Notes: generated from the sequence alone by a model not told the origin. DNA of 64,000 bases from Salinisphaera sp040361255 (GCF_040361255.1 NZ_APNG01000004.1:124001-188000), one strand, 5' to 3'. Positions 18,576-27,092 are shown, numbered from the stretch's first letter. Program-made: numbers and translations.

Positions 18576-18631
18576 TGTGAACAGTTGTACACATTAGAGG
18601 CGTATGCATACCAAGTCAACACTTGTTCACA
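18576..18631. promoter_or_regulatory. paired DesT/FabR-like operators
   Basis: Site 1 (18614-18631, minus strand) reads TGTGAACAAGTGTTGACT and covers the -35 box. Site 2 (18576-18593) reads TGTGAACAGTTGTACACA and touches the -10 box. The pattern GTGAAC-N3-TGTTGACT resembles the remembered DesT site of Pseudomonas (GTGAACGCTTGTTGACT). A TetR-family repressor sensing acyl-CoA is a reasonable guess, but none is encoded in the window. Confidence 0.55.
18591..18619 (-). promoter_or_regulatory. sigma-70 type promoter of the solute-binding-like gene
   Basis: On the minus strand the -35 box TTGACT (18619-18614) and the -10 box TAATGT (18596-18591) are separated by exactly 17 bases, about 35 bases before the ATG at 18555. 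Confidence 0.75.
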
Positions 18632-18771
18632 TCGGCTGATGGTGCAGTCGTTGACGTGCGCGTCGCGCGCTGCGTGGCTTTATGCCCCGGCGTATGGCCG
18701 CGGCCTGCAAGCGGCCGTCGCTGCGGGTAATCCGGCGGCGGGCGGCAGCGAGTGCCGGCCCGCCGGCGCTG

Positions 18772-20427
18772 CTACATGACTGCTTCGATACCCAGCTGGT
18801 CGAAGCCCTTGGCCTGGTAGTTATCGCGAAACATGCCGCGCAGCATTTCGGCCTGGCGGTCGTAGGCGGCCTTGTCGTCCCAGGTATTGCGGGGATTGAG
18901 TATCTCGCTGGGCACGCCCGGGCACTGTGTGGGCATGGCGAGATTGAAAATGGGGTGGTTTTCGTATTCGGTGTTTTCCGGGTCCAGATCGCCAGCCAGC
19001 GCGGCGTTGAGCAGGGCGCGCGTATGCTTGATGGAGATACGCTTGCCCACGCCGTGGGGGCCACCCGACCAGCCGGTATTCAGCAGAATGCAGCGGGCCT
19101 TGTGGGTACGCATCTTCTCGGCCAGGATTTCGGCATAGACAGACGGTTTCTGGGCCATGAACGGGGCGCCGAAGCAGGCCGAAAATGCAGCCACGGGTTC
19201 GGTCACACCGACTTCGGTGCCGGCAAGCTTGGAAGTGAAACCGGACACGAAGTGATACATCACATCCTTGGTATCGAGCAGGGACACCGGCGGCAGCACG
19301 CCAAAGGCATCGGCGGTGAGTAGCACGATGGTTTCCGGATGCGGGCCGCGCGCGCCGTCGGCGACGTTCGGGTTGGCCGACAGGGGATAGGACAGCCGCG
19401 TGTTTTCGGTAATCGAGCCGTCGGTCAGATCGAGATCCTGCGGGTCGGTGTCGGCCAGCGCCTTGCCCGGCAGCGGCGGGACGTTCTCGATCAAACAGCC
19501 CGGCGTCGACAGCGCGCCGGCGATGACCGGTTCGGCGTCCTTGTCGAGGTCGATGAGCTTGGCGTAGCAGCCGCCCTCGAAATTGGATACGCCATCCTCG
19601 GTCCAGGCGTGTTCGTCGTCGCCGATGAGCTGACGATCCGGGTCGGCGGATAGCGTGGTCTTGCCGGTGCCTGACAGGCCGAAAAGAATCGCGCCGTCGC
19701 CACGTGCGCCGACATTCGCCGAGCAGTGCATGGGCATTTCGCCCATTTCCGGCAGCAGGTAATTCATGACCGTGAACATGGTCTTCTTGACCACGCCGCA
19801 GTAGTCGGCCCGGCCGAGCACGAGGCCGATCCGGTTACGGATATCGATGATGACCGCGCGCTTCGACTTGGTGCCGTCGCGTTCGGGGTCGCAGTGGAAG
19901 CTGGGCACGTTGAGCAGCGTCCAGCGCTTGTCGTCCGGGTTTTGTACATCCACACCGTCGGCGAACATGTTCTTGGCGAACAGCGCATGGGTAGCGAATT
20001 CGCCGACGAAGCGATAGGGCACGGCATAGGCCGGATCCCAGCCGCAGTACACATCCTGGACGTACAGATGTCGGCCGCGCTCGTTGAGATGGGCGGCCAC
20101 GCGTTCGAGCAGTGGCTCGAACCGGTCCGGGTCGAATTGCTGGAAGTCGGACTTCCACCAGATCTTGTCGATCAGTTCCGGCCAGGCGACGGCGAAGGTG
20201 TCCTGTACCGGCCGGCCGGTGCAGCTCGGGTCGGAGTAGTAGACCAGCGGGCCTTCGAGACCGAGAGCGGTTTCATAGGCCTTGGGTTCGTCATCCGGTC
20301 CATCAGCGCGAATACGGCCGCGATCGTTCGCGAGTGCTTCGCGAAACAGCGCGTCCTTGCCGAGATTGTGGCGATACTCGAGGCCGTCCAGGCCCAGCGT
20401 CTTGTTCAACTCGGCATTCAAACTCAT
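18772..20427 (-). CDS. pckA: phosphoenolpyruvate carboxykinase (ATP)
   Basis: The 551-residue gluconeogenic enzyme converts oxaloacetate plus ATP to phosphoenolpyruvate and CO2. The kinase-1a loop GLSGTGKTTLS and kinase-2 region LIGDDEHAWTEDG are intact. The PCK-specific oxaloacetate region and a C-terminal NTGWSGGPHGVGKRI adenine-binding loop are also present. ATG at 20427 follows AGGACA, and the length is close to the usual 530-540. The gene stands alone between the XRE/solute-binding unit and the paired envelope genes. Its presence agrees with growth on fatty acids or organic acids. Confidence 0.97.
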   Translation of the reverse strand: MSLNAELNKTLGLDGLEYRHNLGKDALFREALANDRGRIRADGPDDEPKAYETALGLEGPLVYYSDPSCTGRPVQDTFAVAWPELIDKIWWKSDFQQFDPDRFEPLLERVAAHLNERGRHLYVQDVYCGWDPAYAVPYRFVGEFATHALFAKNMFADGVDVQNPDDKRWTLLNVPSFHCDPERDGTKSKRAVIIDIRNRIGLVLGRADYCGVVKKTMFTVMNYLLPEMGEMPMHCSANVGARGDGAILFGLSGTGKTTLSADPDRQLIGDDEHAWTEDGVSNFEGGCYAKLIDLDKDAEPVIAGALSTPGCLIENVPPLPGKALADTDPQDLDLTDGSITENTRLSYPLSANPNVADGARGPHPETIVLLTADAFGVLPPVSLLDTKDVMYHFVSGFTSKLAGTEVGVTEPVAAFSACFGAPFMAQKPSVYAEILAEKMRTHKARCILLNTGWSGGPHGVGKRISIKHTRALLNAALAGDLDPENTEYENHPIFNLAMPTQCPGVPSEILNPRNTWDDKAAYDRQAEMLRGMFRDNYQAKGFDQLGIEAVM

Positions 20428-20553
20428 ATGCACTTGTCCTGAGGGCACCAGACCTGCCGGGCCGGCAAAAACGCGCAGATTACCGGTAAGGCCCGTAGCT
20501 GGCAATACACGCCCGCGGCACATCAGCCGCGGGGTGCGCCGCGCCGCGACGCG

Positions 20554-21888
20554 CTAGTTCGCCGCGGCCGCACGCGGCGTCAAGCCGCTGTACTGGTGGA
20601 TATCCTGATCGTCGATCTTGAAGTCGTTGGGCACCCGTACGATCAACGCGCCATCCATCTGGGCACTGATCGTGCCTTCGGCGCTCTGGGCGCGATAGTG
20701 ATAGAGGTTGAAACGCAGCGGCGAGTCCGAGTTGCCCATCAGCTGCAGGTTCGCGTTGACCAGCAAGGTGGAGTAGAAGCGTGCATCCCCGGCCTGGAAC
20801 CAGATGTAGCTGTCGGTGGCCACGGGCGGATCGGTGAAACCGCTATCCGCGGTGTCGCTGGAGAACGTCAGGGTCAGGCCGGCATCACTCAGGGTTGCGC
20901 TATCGAGCTTGTCGATTTTCACTCGCGGCGGCGGGAACATGGTTTCCGGGTCCATGATCAGCCGGTTGTCCTTGAGCTGTACGCCCTCGCGGGAAAACGG
21001 GGTGAGTGTCTGCAGCTTGAGCCCCACACCCGAGAGCAGCGGTTTTACCGGCATGCCGAACTGTTTGACGCTGGTCGGGGCATAAACGAGCTTGTTGTCC
21101 TTGGTCACGCTCATCGGGCCTTCGAGCGTCGTCGGCAGCCCGCCCACGGGCGGGATGAACTCGAACAGGCGCGCGCCGACCTCGACCTTCAAGGTGTCTT
21201 TCGAGGTGCTGTTCTTGACGCTCGACAGCGAGCGCGGCTGGTAGTCGAGCACATAGTTGTTGAACAGGGCATCCAGATCCTTGGGCCGGATGAGCACCTC
21301 GCCGGACAGGATATGAATATCGAACTGTTCCGGATCGTCGAAATTCACCGGATCGCCCGCTTTTTTGGGTTCGAGCAGCGCATGCAGGTTCTTGACGTAA
21401 TAGCCGATATTATCGTCGAGATAGAATTCGACATTGCGTGCCTGCAACGCCACCGCGCGCACGCCCGAGTCGCGCAAGGTGAAAGTGCCGACGTCGCGAT
21501 CGAGCGCGGCGGGCAGCAGGCGCCGACGCCAGATATTGCGTAGCTCGTCATAGCGCTTCTGCTGGGCGACGACGACATCCGGGTTGACCATTTCGTCGTC
21601 GTTGGCATCGGCCGGGCTGTGCTGATCGGTGACGTTTTCGGACGCCGCGTCGGAGTCAGCCTGCGATTGCGAATCGGCCTCGGCCTCGTCGTTGACCTGT
21701 TCGTCGTCCTCGTCATCATCTTTGAGTGCCGGGGCGAGCCGGCCCGGCTCCGGGCCCAGTGACTTGCGCATCTGGCCCTGGGCCCAGCCATTGCTCGACA
21801 GGCCGGCGAGCAGCAGTGCGAGCAGGATCGTGCTCAGCGGATGACGGGCGCGCCGGGTCAAGCGCTGTAGGCGGTTATCAGGACGCAT
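20554..21888 (-). CDS. secreted protein of unknown function, second of a paralogous pair
   Basis: The 444-residue protein has a basic N-terminus and a hydrophobic export signal (about residues 18-36, ending GWAQ). A strongly acidic linker follows (about 57-100, rich in Asp/Glu), then a roughly 310-residue domain. That domain aligns with the upstream gene product: shared LRDSG (138-142), ALFNNY (207-212), and near the C-terminus a DSY...Q.GD.R...LQLM...LY.YR.Q pattern. The beta-rich repeated look is reminiscent of LmeA/DUF2993-type (TULIP) lipid-binding proteins, but this is inference. Its start overlaps the upstream stop by 11 bases, so the pair is translationally coupled. Confidence 0.65.
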   Translation of the reverse strand: MRPDNRLQRLTRRARHPLSTILLALLLAGLSSNGWAQGQMRKSLGPEPGRLAPALKDDDEDDEQVNDEAEADSQSQADSDAASENVTDQHSPADANDDEMVNPDVVVAQQKRYDELRNIWRRRLLPAALDRDVGTFTLRDSGVRAVALQARNVEFYLDDNIGYYVKNLHALLEPKKAGDPVNFDDPEQFDIHILSGEVLIRPKDLDALFNNYVLDYQPRSLSSVKNSTSKDTLKVEVGARLFEFIPPVGGLPTTLEGPMSVTKDNKLVYAPTSVKQFGMPVKPLLSGVGLKLQTLTPFSREGVQLKDNRLIMDPETMFPPPRVKIDKLDSATLSDAGLTLTFSSDTADSGFTDPPVATDSYIWFQAGDARFYSTLLVNANLQLMGNSDSPLRFNLYHYRAQSAEGTISAQMDGALIVRVPNDFKIDDQDIHQYSGLTPRAAAAN

Positions 21889-22984
21889 CGCTGTCCTCCG
21901 GCAGAGCGGGTTGGAGGTAGTCGGCAGGCTGGTAGGCGCCGAGATAGATGGCGATCTCGCCCGAGGGCGTGGCGTCGAGCACGCCGTTGACCAGCTGCTC
22001 GCGATAGTTGTACAGCGATGTATCGAGCTTGCCGCCGTCGCGCGCCATCAATTGCAGGCGCGCATCGGTGATCACCGCGCGCTGAATACGCACGTCACCG
22101 CCCTGGAGCATGACGTAGCTGTCGCTGTCGACCACCGGGTCCGGGAACTCGGGATCCTGGTCGCTGGTGATATCGAGATTGACCCCGGAACTGTCGATAC
22201 GCATGTTTTGAACATGCACGCTCTGCTCGGGTGGTGGCAGCGCGTGGTTGAGGTCGAGCACCACGTTGTTACCGGAAAAACCCGCGCCCTGGGATTCGAT
22301 CTGCAGCAGTTTGGACAGCTGTAGATTGATTGCCTCCAACAGCCCCTTGGCCTGCATCGGCCCGATCTTGATTTCGTCCGGTTCGTAGACGAACAGATGA
22401 CCCTGTTTGAGTTCGACCTTGCCGGACATGTGGAAAGGCAGCCAGACATTGGGGATTTTGGCCGCTTCGCCTTCGACGACAAGTCGTCCGTCATCCCGGG
22501 TCGAGGCCTTGATCTTGCGCAGCTGCGAATCCGGATAGTCGGCAAGATACTGGTTGAACAGCGCCGACAGCGCCTTGGGTGGCAAGGTGACCTGCCCGTG
22601 TAGCGGGTGGAAGATGAAGGAGGTGGGATCGTCGAGCACGATCGGCGCACCGTCCTCGCGCGGAATCAGCACCGCTGACAGGCGTTTGGTATCGAAGGCG
22701 ATCTCGCCGACGACCCGAAAATAGACATTGTTGATGAACAGCCCGACCGATTTGCGCCCCGAGTCACGCAGGGTGCGATCGCGAATGATCGGATTGAAAC
22801 TTTCTGAAAAGCTGTTCTGACCCTCGTTGTAGCGCTCGATCGAGGCCAGCTGGGCATGCTTGTTCGAAACGAGCGTGGCCGATTCGGCTGCCTCCGGCTG
22901 GGCGGCCTTCATGGCGATGACCGCGCCGGCGAGTACGACCACCCCTACGGCAATGACGATGCCGATCTTTTTCTTCTTCGTCAT
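21878..22984 (-). CDS. membrane-anchored envelope protein of unknown function, first of a paralogous pair
   Basis: In this 368-residue protein KKKK is followed by a single membrane segment (about residues 8-26), so it is likely anchored in the inner membrane with a periplasmic domain. The domain shares LRDSG (72-76), ALFNQY (141-146), a DSY...Q.GD.R block and LYNYREQ with its partner. The middle contains an FHMSGKVELKQGHLFVYEPDEIKIG stretch, typical in style of TULIP-like lipid-binding folds. GGAGGAG precedes ATG 22984. No named family was recognised. Partnership with the overlapping downstream gene suggests a shared envelope task, perhaps lipid handling. Confidence 0.65.
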   Translation of the reverse strand: MTKKKKIGIVIAVGVVVLAGAVIAMKAAQPEAAESATLVSNKHAQLASIERYNEGQNSFSESFNPIIRDRTLRDSGRKSVGLFINNVYFRVVGEIAFDTKRLSAVLIPREDGAPIVLDDPTSFIFHPLHGQVTLPPKALSALFNQYLADYPDSQLRKIKASTRDDGRLVVEGEAAKIPNVWLPFHMSGKVELKQGHLFVYEPDEIKIGPMQAKGLLEAINLQLSKLLQIESQGAGFSGNNVVLDLNHALPPPEQSVHVQNMRIDSSGVNLDITSDQDPEFPDPVVDSDSYVMLQGGDVRIQRAVITDARLQLMARDGGKLDTSLYNYREQLVNGVLDATPSGEIAIYLGAYQPADYLQPALPEDSDAS

Positions 22985-23080
22985 CGACGCTGTCTCCTCC
23001 CACGTCGTTATTTCGTTGCATCGTCCCGTAAAGGCGACGAAATGACAACTGATCTTTTTAGAAACGCACGATGGCGGTAG

Positions 23081-23803
23081 CTATAGGAGTTCGGCGAGCG
23101 AGTCGACTTGATGATCGGGCAGGCTGGCGGCGATGGGTTCACCGTGGTTGTAGCCGTAGGTCACCGCCAGGGTGCGAAAACCGGCCGCCTTGCCGGCCGC
23201 GATATCGTGACGCGAATCGCCGACCATCAAGGCATGCGCGGGCGCGACACCGGCATGCTCGCCGCAGTACAACAGCGGCGCCGGATGCGGCTTCTTCTGC
23301 GTCAGACTGTCGCCGCCCAGCGTGAGCGCGAAAAAGCGCGTGAGCTGGAAGTGGGCAAGAATCGGGTCGATGAAGGCGACCGGCTTGTTCGTGACCAGCG
23401 CACAGGTGACGCCGCGCGTCGCCAAACTGTCCAGGCACTGACGCACGCCGTCATATAGCCGCGTTCGGGCGCACGGTGCGGCGGCATAATGTTCGAGAAA
23501 GCGCGCGTGGGCGGCGTCGAGATCGGCGCGATCGAGCGCATCGGCAGCGGTGGTGCATGCATGTGCCAGCGCGCGTTCGACGAGTTTGTGGCTGCCGTTG
23601 CCCACCCAGTCGCGCACCCGTGCGATGCCTGCGGGCGCCAGGCCGCGTTCCTGCAATGTGGTATCCATGGCTGCCGCCAGATCGGGCACCGAGTCGATCA
23701 GGGTGCCATCGAGGTCGAACACCACCAGGTCGATATCGGCCAGCGCGGGGTGTAAGGCGACCGGGGTGCCGGTGACTTCGGATGGGTTCACGCGATCGTC
23801 CAT
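23081..23803 (-). CDS. gph: phosphoglycolate phosphatase (HAD superfamily)
   Basis: The 240-residue HAD hydrolase has motif I VVFDLDGTLIDS, motif II CALVTNKP, motif III Lys in QKKPHP and motif IV MVGDSRHDI. The alpha-helical cap lies between motifs I and II. It removes the phosphate from 2-phosphoglycolate formed during DNA repair or oxygenation; close HAD phosphatases with other substrates cannot be excluded. The start overlaps the end of the FAH-family gene by 16 bases, in a tight nth-FAH-gph operon. Confidence 0.88.
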   Translation of the reverse strand: MDDRVNPSEVTGTPVALHPALADIDLVVFDLDGTLIDSVPDLAAAMDTTLQERGLAPAGIARVRDWVGNGSHKLVERALAHACTTAADALDRADLDAAHARFLEHYAAAPCARTRLYDGVRQCLDSLATRGVTCALVTNKPVAFIDPILAHFQLTRFFALTLGGDSLTQKKPHPAPLLYCGEHAGVAPAHALMVGDSRHDIAAGKAAGFRTLAVTYGYNHGEPIAASLPDHQVDSLAELL

Positions 23804-24453
23804 TCGGCGCCGGGTAGCTGGTCGGCGCTGAGTTGCAGGTGCATGCCCGGCTGCAGTGGCCCCACACCTTCCGGCGTGCCGGTGAAGATCAGGTCCCCGG
23901 CGAGCAGCTGCCAGTGGGCGCTGAGCATGGCGATCAGGTCTGCCACGCCCACGAGCATGGCTGCGGTATGGCCGTGCTGGCGAACCTCGCCGTCGATGGC
24001 CAGCTCGAAATGCAGATCGGCGAGGTCGATATCGTCGTCAAGGGGGATCATCGGCCCCAGCGGCGCGCTGTGATCGAACGCCTTGGCTTTTTCCCAGGGC
24101 TCGCCGGTGTTCTTCAAATCGGTCTGGACATCGCGCAGGGTCAGGTCCAGGCCCAGGCCGATGCCGGCGATATGCTCGCGTGCGGCCTCGGGGGTGATAT
24201 CGCGACCGCCGCTGCCGATTTCCACGACCAGTTCGGTTTCGTAATGAATGGCGCCGACATCATCGGGCAGGGTGATGGCCTCGCCGGGCGCGACCAGCGC
24301 GCTGGCGGGCTTCATGAACACCACCGATTCCTTGCCGCTGAGCGTGTTGCCCAGTTCCTCGATGTGCTTGGCGTAATTGCGCCCGATGCAGAAGATGCGC
24401 GGTGTATTGCGCGCGGCAAAGGCGTCGGCCGGGCGGCTATGGTCGTGGTTCAT
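23788..24453 (-). CDS. fumarylacetoacetate hydrolase family protein (YcgM/acylpyruvase-like)
   Basis: The 221-residue single-domain FAH-family hydrolase carries IFCIGRNYAKHIEELGN and VVFMKP near the N-terminus. The metal ligands appear as HYETELVVEIG and the GLDLTLRD region, with LIFTGTPEGVGPL near the end. Relatives hydrolyse acylpyruvates or decarboxylate oxaloacetate with Mg or Mn. ATG at 24453 forms an ATGA overlap with the nth stop, which fixes the start against the longer open frame. The gene is expressed from the nth operon. Confidence 0.88.
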   Translation of the reverse strand: MNHDHSRPADAFAARNTPRIFCIGRNYAKHIEELGNTLSGKESVVFMKPASALVAPGEAITLPDDVGAIHYETELVVEIGSGGRDITPEAAREHIAGIGLGLDLTLRDVQTDLKNTGEPWEKAKAFDHSAPLGPMIPLDDDIDLADLHFELAIDGEVRQHGHTAAMLVGVADLIAMLSAHWQLLAGDLIFTGTPEGVGPLQPGMHLQLSADQLPGAEWTIA

Positions 24454-25097
24454 GTGGTTTGCTCGCTCAAATTCTTGTGCCGATATTCGCATAGACCGAC
24501 GATACGACAGTCGTCGCATAGCGGTTTGCGAGCCTTGCAGGTGTAGCGCCCATGCAGAATCAGCCAGTGGTGCGCATCCAGCAGAAATTCCTTGGGCACC
24601 AGACGCATAAGGCGATCCTCGACCGCGCGTACTGTCTTGCCGGGTGCGATGCCGGTCCGATTGGATACGCGAAAGATATGCGTATCCACCGCCATAGCCG
24701 GCTTGCCGAACGCCGTATTGAGCACCACGTTGGCGGTCTTGCGGCCCACGCCCGGGAGTGCCTCCAGTGCCTCTCGCGTATCCGGCACTTCGCCGTCATG
24801 TTCCTCGACCAGCGCGCGGCAGGTTTTCATGATGTTCGTGGCCTTGCTGTTATACAGCCCGATGGTCTTGATGTAGTCCTTGAGCCCATCCTCGCCGAGA
24901 TCGAGGATCGCCTGCGGCGTGTTTGCCGCGGGGAACAGCTTCGCCGTGGCCTTGTTCACGCCCACGTCGGTCGCCTGGGCGGACAGGATGACCGCGATCA
25001 GCAGTTCGAAGGCCGAATCGTAGCGCAGCTCGGTTTGCGGATTCGGGTTGGCGTCGCGCAGACGCTCAAATATTTCGGTGCGTTTGGCTTTGTTCAT
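24450..25097 (-). CDS. nth: endonuclease III
   Basis: The 215-residue base-excision repair DNA glycosylase/AP lyase removes oxidised pyrimidines. It contains the helix-hairpin-helix LPGVGRKTANVVL with the catalytic Lys, and the catalytic Asp in AVDTHIFRVSNR. The [4Fe-4S] cluster motif C-X6-C-X2-C-X5-C lies near the C-terminus (CKARKPLC...C...C). It is the first gene of the nth-FAH-gph operon. In many gammaproteobacteria nth ends the rnf/rsx operon. Here an rnfB-type gene sits upstream, but a 706-bp repeat-rich gap separates them. Confidence 0.96.
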   Translation of the reverse strand: MNKAKRTEIFERLRDANPNPQTELRYDSAFELLIAVILSAQATDVGVNKATAKLFPAANTPQAILDLGEDGLKDYIKTIGLYNSKATNIMKTCRALVEEHDGEVPDTREALEALPGVGRKTANVVLNTAFGKPAMAVDTHIFRVSNRTGIAPGKTVRAVEDRLMRLVPKEFLLDAHHWLILHGRYTCKARKPLCDDCRIVGLCEYRHKNLSEQTT

Positions 25098-25249
25098 GGG
25101 TCAGGCCGTGGCGCGGCAAAAGAGGGCAATCGGGGCGGGATTGTATCGGCTTCGTGCCTCAAGCGATGCGCAGACTGGGCGACGGTGCCGCGGTGCCTGG
25201 CCGCGGATTGCCATTAGTGTGCTGTTCGAAGAGCGCTTTAAAGCATCTA

Positions 25250-25463
25250 TCCGCAGATTACGCCGATTACGCAGATTTATTGATTTGGCCGTGGTGGACG
25301 ATTGGTTTAATCGGTGCTTTGAGCTGGGCGGAGTTGGCGGCGAAGAAAGGTCCGCAGATCGACACAGATCACGCAGATCGAAGAACGAGTATTTGCGGTC
25401 GTTCGCTGGCGGCTCGCGCTGTGTCGTGCGCTTACTGATCTGTGTTATTTGCGCAATCTGCGG
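25250..25463. repeat. CGCAGATT-rimmed intergenic element, copy A1
   Basis: The element begins TCCGCAGATTACGCCGATTA and ends in the approximate inverse, GATCTGTGTTATTTGCGCAATCTGCGG, giving imperfect terminal inverted repeats built from reiterated CGCAGATT units. The interior (GATTTGGCCGTGG, GTTGGCGGCGAAGAA, CGCAGATCGA) matches the element at 38725-38927 over most of its length. No transposase is encoded. Confidence 0.75.
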
Positions 25464-25803
25464 TTCCGCTTGAACAACGAAGCCGCGGCACAGGGCTAAT
25501 AGCGAGCTGCGGAGTATTATTGGGCGCGAACATCGGCCCAGCAGGCGTTCGAGCAATCCGACCTTCGCCTTATTCGCGTGTCTTCGCGTTCATTTGCGGA
25601 CAACCTGCTTGCTTGCGCCCCGACTTCGATGCCATTAGCGCAACAGGAAAGTCTGCCGATCGAGGGACGAATGCGCGGCGGTTCGCAGGCGTCTGGCGCA
25701 TAGGCGGCGCTTTTCTAATCTGGGTAATCTGTGAAATCTGTGGTTCGTCTTGAAGAACGAAGCCACAGCACATCATCACCGATTGATATCGGCCGGGGTG
25801 GCG
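25464..25803. repeat. remainder of the nth-rnfB gap: repeat fragments
   Basis: At 25540-25614 a stretch containing TTATTCGCGTGTCTTCGCGT and TTTGCGGACAACCTGC matches 39026-39101 in the other repeat region. At 25697-25766 another partial 3' half appears (GGCGCATAGGCGGCGC, then AATCTG units, then AAGAACGAAGCCAC). Open frames across these repeats are not believable genes. The part before the repeats, 25098-25249, shows nothing recognisable. Confidence 0.65.
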
Positions 25804-26460
25804 TCACTCGCGCCCGGCGCGGCGGGCCTTGGCGCGGGCGATGGCATCGGCGATGGTGGATTTCTTGGCCTCGGACGTGGCCTGTGCATCTTCGCGTGCA
25901 TCCACCGTGGCCTCGTGGCGGCTGGCGCGGCGACGACGCGTGGTATGCCGGTTAAGCCGCTTCTGGCGTGCTTCGAACAGGCGGCGCGAACGGGCGGCGC
26001 GTTCGGCGTCGATTTCGCGGGCCGGGGGCCAGACCGGCTGGCCGCTGTCGGCTTCGGATTCTGGCATGTCGATACAGTCGACCGGGCAGGCCGGCACACA
26101 CAGCTCGCAGCCGGTGCAGTCGAATTCGATGACGGTATGCATCTGCTTGGCCGCGCCGATGATGGCGTCGGTTGGGCAGACCTGAATACAGCGGGTACAG
26201 CCGATGCATTCGTCCTCGCGAATGAAGGCGACCTTGGGCAGGCTGGCATCGCCGCATTCCGGGTCGATCGGTTTGATCGCCTGGCCGGTGAGCTCGGCCA
26301 GCCGGGCCACCGTGGCATCGCCGCCGGGCGGGCAGCGGTTGATACCCGTTTCTCCGGCCGCGATCGCCTCGGCGTACGGCCGACAGCCGTCGTAGCCGCA
26401 GCGCCGACACTGGGTCTGGGGCAGCAGGGCATCGATATTGTCACTAATATCGGAGGGCAC
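25804..26460 (-). CDS. rnfB: RnfB-type ferredoxin (electron transport complex subunit B-like)
   Basis: The 218-residue iron-sulfur protein begins with the RnfB/RsxB 4Fe-4S domain (LLPQTQCRRCGYDGC...CPPGG). Two ferredoxin [4Fe-4S] motifs of the CxxCxxCxxxCP type follow (CIGCTRCIQVCP and CTGCELCVPACP), then a basic Arg/Ala-rich tail. The N-terminal membrane helix of complete RnfB is missing, and no other rnf gene is nearby, so it is a stand-alone electron carrier as in some beta- and gammaproteobacteria. The start is GTG at 26460, sharing one base with the stop of the NYN gene. Confidence 0.85.
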   Translation of the reverse strand: MPSDISDNIDALLPQTQCRRCGYDGCRPYAEAIAAGETGINRCPPGGDATVARLAELTGQAIKPIDPECGDASLPKVAFIREDECIGCTRCIQVCPTDAIIGAAKQMHTVIEFDCTGCELCVPACPVDCIDMPESEADSGQPVWPPAREIDAERAARSRRLFEARQKRLNRHTTRRRRASRHEATVDAREDAQATSEAKKSTIADAIARAKARRAGRE

Positions 26461-27092
26461 TACTGGATAGGTATATCGAGCACTGCGTCTGCATCCGCCT
26501 TCAGTTCACGACGCACGTTATGATCCATATGATCGAGATATATCCGTATGCCTTCGCGACGGGCGAACCTAAACGCGGGGACCAAATCGCTGTCGCCCGT
26601 GGCGACAACTATGGTGTCTACGAAACGGCGTAAAGAAAGTCTGGCGATATCCAGGCCAATCCGTAGATCGACACCTTTCTGTGCCGTGTTGGGCACGAGG
26701 TCGTTCGCTTGCAGCGGCCGAGGCTCGCCCTTGGTCAATGCTCGCATGGCAGAGCTACCAATTTTCCAGTCACGCGTCATCGTTTCGCCCATGCGAAGCG
26801 CGAAATTCGGCAGCATTTCCAGGCGATCCAGGAGACTCTTGTGTTGGCGGAACACGTCGGTCCGAGATAGATCGAGCATCTCGCGACTAATCGGGTTCAA
26901 GAGCGTTTCCTGGGCCGGCGGTGCGTGATAAAAGTAGATACGCAGTAGCGATTCTTGGGCCAGGAGAGGATGTTGTTGCAAGCGCGAGCAAGCGGCCTGA
27001 ATATCCTCGGCGCTGGGGAAGCGTCGTAATTCGCGTTGCAGCTTCTTTATTACAAAGCCGCCGTCGAGCAAAATTGCGTATCTATCAGCCAT
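26460..27092 (-). CDS. NYN/DUF88 domain protein (PIN-like nuclease fold)
   Basis: In this 210-residue protein, the N-terminal LLDGGFV has the first acidic residue of the NYN fold. QKGVDLRIGLDIARL supplies the central acid, and VATGDSDLVPAFRFARREG gives the GDSD motif followed by the typical helix. NYN proteins are Mg-dependent RNases or nuclease-like proteins, some in phage defence or RNA turnover. Base composition is visibly lower in GC (about 53% by eye) than the neighbours, suggesting acquisition by transfer. It lies between metG and rnfB, beside the repeat-rich gap. Confidence 0.8.
   Translation of the reverse strand: MADRYAILLDGGFVIKKLQRELRRFPSAEDIQAACSRLQQHPLLAQESLLRIYFYHAPPAQETLLNPISREMLDLSRTDVFRQHKSLLDRLEMLPNFALRMGETMTRDWKIGSSAMRALTKGEPRPLQANDLVPNTAQKGVDLRIGLDIARLSLRRFVDTIVVATGDSDLVPAFRFARREGIRIYLDHMDHNVRRELKADADAVLDIPIQ

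Noticed and set aside
25442..25753. Plus-strand frame of 103 codons in the nth-rnfB gap
   Set aside because: Lies wholly on repeat blocks that also occur at 38534-39169, where the frame is not maintained.
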